DNA of 64,000 nt, from assembly GCA_012932295.1 (NCBI GenBank), contig JAAONU010000001.1:23756461-23820460 (forward strand), in the 5' to 3' direction. The position numbers were made by a program, and so were the translations under genes. Under the pieces are notes generated by a model. The model saw only the letters and a program-made list of their open reading frames with translations, searched no databases and had not been told where the DNA came from. Of this stretch, positions 60,756 through 64,000 are shown in pieces; position 1 is the stretch's first letter, and the number at the start of each line of letters is the position of its first letter. Source of the stretch: Cyclina sinensis. Its lineage: Eukaryota > Mollusca > Bivalvia > Venerida > Veneridae.

Positions 60756-63700
60756 ATGGCACAGTGTAGTAATCCAGATAGTTCTTCTTATATCATGGGA
60801 TCTAATGTAAGTGATTACGTCCCTTCATTCATTTCATTAATTCACTTAATTATCAGTACTTACAACGAAAAGTCGTTTCTATTTTCACCAGTCAAATAAT
60901 TGTACTCAAATAATTCCGGAAGACAGACAATTTTAAATGTCAATCTTATGAACGGGTCTTTCGTATTGAGACTATTTTCACCCGTAACTTTCATTTCTTC
61001 TTATTATTATATTTACGTTGATGTTGATTTAAGTGATGTCACACGAACAAAACAAATGAACATCAGAGGTGATAACTCGATAGCTTATTTTATAGCACTA
61101 GATACTACAAAGATGCAACCTAAAGTCTTGGTCACCAATCCGGTTTCAGTGTACAAATAAACTGAACTACGGATAGGAATTAGTTATTCATTGTATGACA
61201 AGATGATATATTTTTTAAAAATCGATAAAGTATTCGCTGTGAAATAGTTTTAAATTGATATTATTTGGTTATAAAGAAAACGAAATCGAGTTTATGTCTC
61301 TAACTTATTTTTCAGCGTATGATTCAGAACCAAATGCTGCTATCAAGTGACATTGAAACGATCTTCCGGCGGCTTGATGATATAGAGACTGAACACCAGA
61401 CGATGATTAAAAATCAAGAATATATTATTAAGACATTGAACCAAGTAGTCAAGACCCTTGCCGAGAAAAAGACTCACGTTAAGAAACCCCCCGCCCAAAG
61501 ACCACAGAATGCCAAGAGTATGCTACCATTTTGCTGTTTGTAAATGCGTTCCGGAAATAATCATATTTTGAACAAAATACTAGTACACCGTGTTTCAAAC
61601 ACAATTATCATTTAGTCAAAGAAACAACATTATTTTACTATTTTTATTTAGCTGTATCTAATTTAGTCACTTATGTAACAGCGAATGCTAACACAAGGTC
61701 TTATGATTTACAAAACCAGTTTACAATGCTTGACAAAATTCCTGGCCGAAATTTAGATCAAGGCTAAGGTTTGTTCGAGTGGGTCTCTTTCGTGATTACA
61801 CTATAATACTATCAAAGATATATTTTTTTCAAGAGTTAAAACAAGTCATTTGTCATTTAACTTTCTTCACTTTAAAACATGTTATTAATAAACAGGTACA
61901 GAGCTAAATTTTTACCATTTATATGGCTTCGAAAAAATTGTTACGAGTTTTTTCTTCAGAGTCTTCTGGGCTTTTATTCATTTTTTTCTCATGTCTTTTA
62001 GTAAACAAGCTGTAATGTTTGATATCTTCATAAACAGTGTCATCCATTTTCAGAACAAAGCTTTTTATACCTGTTGCTGTTTTCAAATTGTCCCGTTTTA
62101 ATCCGCACTTTTCTAAACCTATGCTGATGTTATTTTTCCGTGAATAATGAAGATCTCTTCCTTTTTAAACGTCAACTTTCTTTAAAGTTTCATATTTGAC
62201 TGCCAATTACTTATTTCAGGTAGAAAATCGTCATCGAGTGACGTATCCAAATTGTTACATTTGCCTCAAGCACTTCAGAAAAACATCAGCAAATTTACAG
62301 AAAATATTGTATTCAACCCGACAAATATCCCAGATGAACTGATTGAATCCGAATGTTTAAGTGAGGACGAATGTAGCGTTATTGCATCGAAATCGAACCT
62401 GAAAGACCAAATAAGAATGCTGATTCGCAAAATCAAAACGAGGGGTCCACAGAAGATCGAGAAGTTTCTGGAGATAATTGGAAAAGAGCACCCAGACATA
62501 AAACAGGAAGTAAACAAATCGCTTGAAAATATTATCAGTGAAAGTACAAATAAACCAGTCTGTGTAATTTGTGTAATGAGGTCCATTGTAGATTTGAAAG
62601 ACGTTGGGGACGATCTTTGGAAAGCAGAAATAATTTCAGACGACATTTATGAAGATATAGTGGAGTGTGAGAACACACACAGCAGTAGGCCAATTCTGTG
62701 GGATAATATCATTAACTCCATCAATAATTATAAGCAGCCTGACAAAGCATTAGAGATACTCGTCAGTGCTCTGGAATCAAAATATCAACACATCGTAGAA
62801 TACCTGAGGGAAACGCCGGAGAGACCATCTTTAAATTGTTCATGTTGCCGGAGACGCCGTGTGCGCAGCCGACCAGGTTGTTCAGAATTTGGCAGCCAGA
62901 CAGACTTAAGTACAACATCAGAAGTTCCAAAAACAGTTCTTCCTAAGACAATATACATGAGCGGTGAGCATCATTCTGATGACAGGCATTCTATAACAAG
63001 TTCGCAAGATCTACTGAGCAGTTCATTCAGAGGAGTGTCATATGAAGCATTAGATAGGTATGACAGTATAGGTAGCGGTTCTGATATCAGTCGAGTGTTC
63101 TCACCGAGGTTGGAGATACAAAATTCCACAGTTTCAAGCACTACATCTGACGTCGTAAATAACAACACAGTGGATCGTAGTAGGCATTCCTCCGGAAAAT
63201 TTATCCCACAAGATATATCACAAAGTGGCGTAAATGTTGATGAACTGAATCGCAGTCTTCCTTTTATTTCTGAGCCCCAAAATTATGTGACAAGTGAATC
63301 AAAAGGGGGTGATGAACAGCGACCAGAACTAAAGCACAGTATAAGCATGCATAGTACTGTAACAATGGTGGCAAATCGCTCCACTGCATCGGGTGAAGTG
63401 ACACAAAGTACGTCATCTACTGACGAAAACCAAAACCAACAGTCGTCCCAGTCAACAGACGGAGTTTTTAGTCCGGACGTTAATATTCCGAATATTCTCG
63501 CTAATTTGCAGCATGAAAAAAGCAATACAGTTAACAAAGAAACAACAAAAGAGAGCAAAGACGAGGAACCTTTGTACGTGAGACAGAAGGCTTACAGAAG
63601 ACGGCGTCACAAATCCTCTAATGATACTGGAGAGGAGGAAGATCAGATTGAAAATCAAGCTTCTTCTTATCTCGATCGTGCAAGACAGAGACGCTATCAA

Positions 63701-64000
63701 CGAAAACGCTTTACTAGACAAAAAAGTCTTCCATATGGGGATATAACCCTTATTACAACTCCTCGACCACAGTCAGACCAAGCAGCAGCAAATATTGGTA
63801 CTAGACCTCAAGAATCTAGAAAAAGTAAACAGAGTATGAAGCGTGAACTTCGCCGCCAGCGATCTCAGGGCAAAATTAACACAAATATGGACAGCGAATC
63901 TTTTGAACTGTATGACGTTGAAGATAAGGGTTTAAAGAAGCCGTTTAATCCGTTATGGGGGAAGGACTTCCTACAGCCAAAGTTGTCACCGAAATGGGAC
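60756..64000 (+). CDS. Coiled-coil, tandem-CARD adaptor-like protein, partial (3' end outside window)
   Basis: Exons 60756-60806 (17 codons), 61316-61517 and 62220 to the window edge give at least 678 residues, with phases agreeing (0, then 1). Residues about 18-70 form a heptad-like coiled coil (DIETIFRRLDDIETEHQTM...). Residues about 100-185 are a CARD: helix pattern with ECLSEDECSVIAS, IRKIKTRGPQKIEKFLEII and KEHPDIKQEV, as in CARD9/CARMA and BCL10-type domains. Residues about 190-280 look like a second, more diverged CARD (DLWKAEIISDDIYEDIVEC, LEILVSALESKYQHIVEYL). A CSCCRRRR cluster follows, then a long Ser/Thr-rich tail with basic blocks (YRRRRHK, RQRRYQRKR). CARDs assemble signalling filaments in innate immunity or apoptosis; the partner is unknown. 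No named orthologue is recognised. Confidence 0.82.

Noticed and set aside
62275..63721. Leftward frames opposite the CARD exon
   Set aside because: Shadows of the plus-strand coding exon; Ser/Phe-rich with no domain.
1..64000. CRISPR arrays, bacterial operons, riboswitches
   Set aside because: The window is eukaryotic; the regular repeats seen are tandem satellites with diverged units and no unique spacers.

Overview
This is eukaryotic nuclear DNA, AT-rich by eye, with intron-dense genes and many transposon-derived repeats. A bivalve mollusc is the best reading. The reasons are a gene resembling temptin (a molluscan water-borne pheromone family), many tRNA-derived SINEs, and hairpin-headed elements with tandem cores of about 150 bp like the 'pearl' repeats of bivalves. 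The species cannot be fixed from the sequence alone.

Layout. Positions 1-4603 (-) hold the N-terminal pseudo-PARP exons and part of the long acidic/disordered region of a TASOR-like (HUSH complex) protein; both its first exons and its C-terminus are missing here. Positions 12741-20874 (+) hold a five- or six-exon 5'(3')-deoxyribonucleotidase gene with a one-base frameshift in an otherwise conserved exon. Positions 21609-29703 are mostly repeats: helitron/pearl-like elements, a LINE endonuclease relic, a TA-flanked DNA transposon and a SINE. Positions 28042-31324 (-) hold a small gene joining two C2H2 fingers to a probable OB-fold segment. Positions 36720-48353 (-) hold a nearly complete 14-exon COP9 signalosome subunit 3 gene. 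Positions 51884-54321 (+) hold a three-exon secreted temptin-like protein. Positions 56970-58377 are a dead Tc1-like transposon, followed at 58551-59645 by a large inverted repeat. Positions 60756-64000 (+) hold the 5' part of a coiled-coil, tandem-CARD protein that runs off the window.

The genes do not form a pathway; as usual in animal genomes they are unlinked neighbours: chromatin silencing (TASOR), nucleotide pools (dNT), protein turnover (CSN3), secreted signalling (temptin-like) and probable innate-immune or death signalling (CARD).

The most interesting points are: the tandem-CARD protein with a Cys cluster beside a basic run; the frameshifted deoxyribonucleotidase; the ten-fold DPR motif in the TASOR-like protein; two 432-bp TTAA-flanked elements carrying a tRNA-like T-arm, each ending about 20 bp from a splice site in a different gene; a 557-bp MULE-type element with a 9-bp target duplication carrying a ZAD-like coding fragment; and a set of hairpin-headed elements, three of which share a hairpin-plus-CTAG|T 3' terminus that points to the Helitron superfamily.
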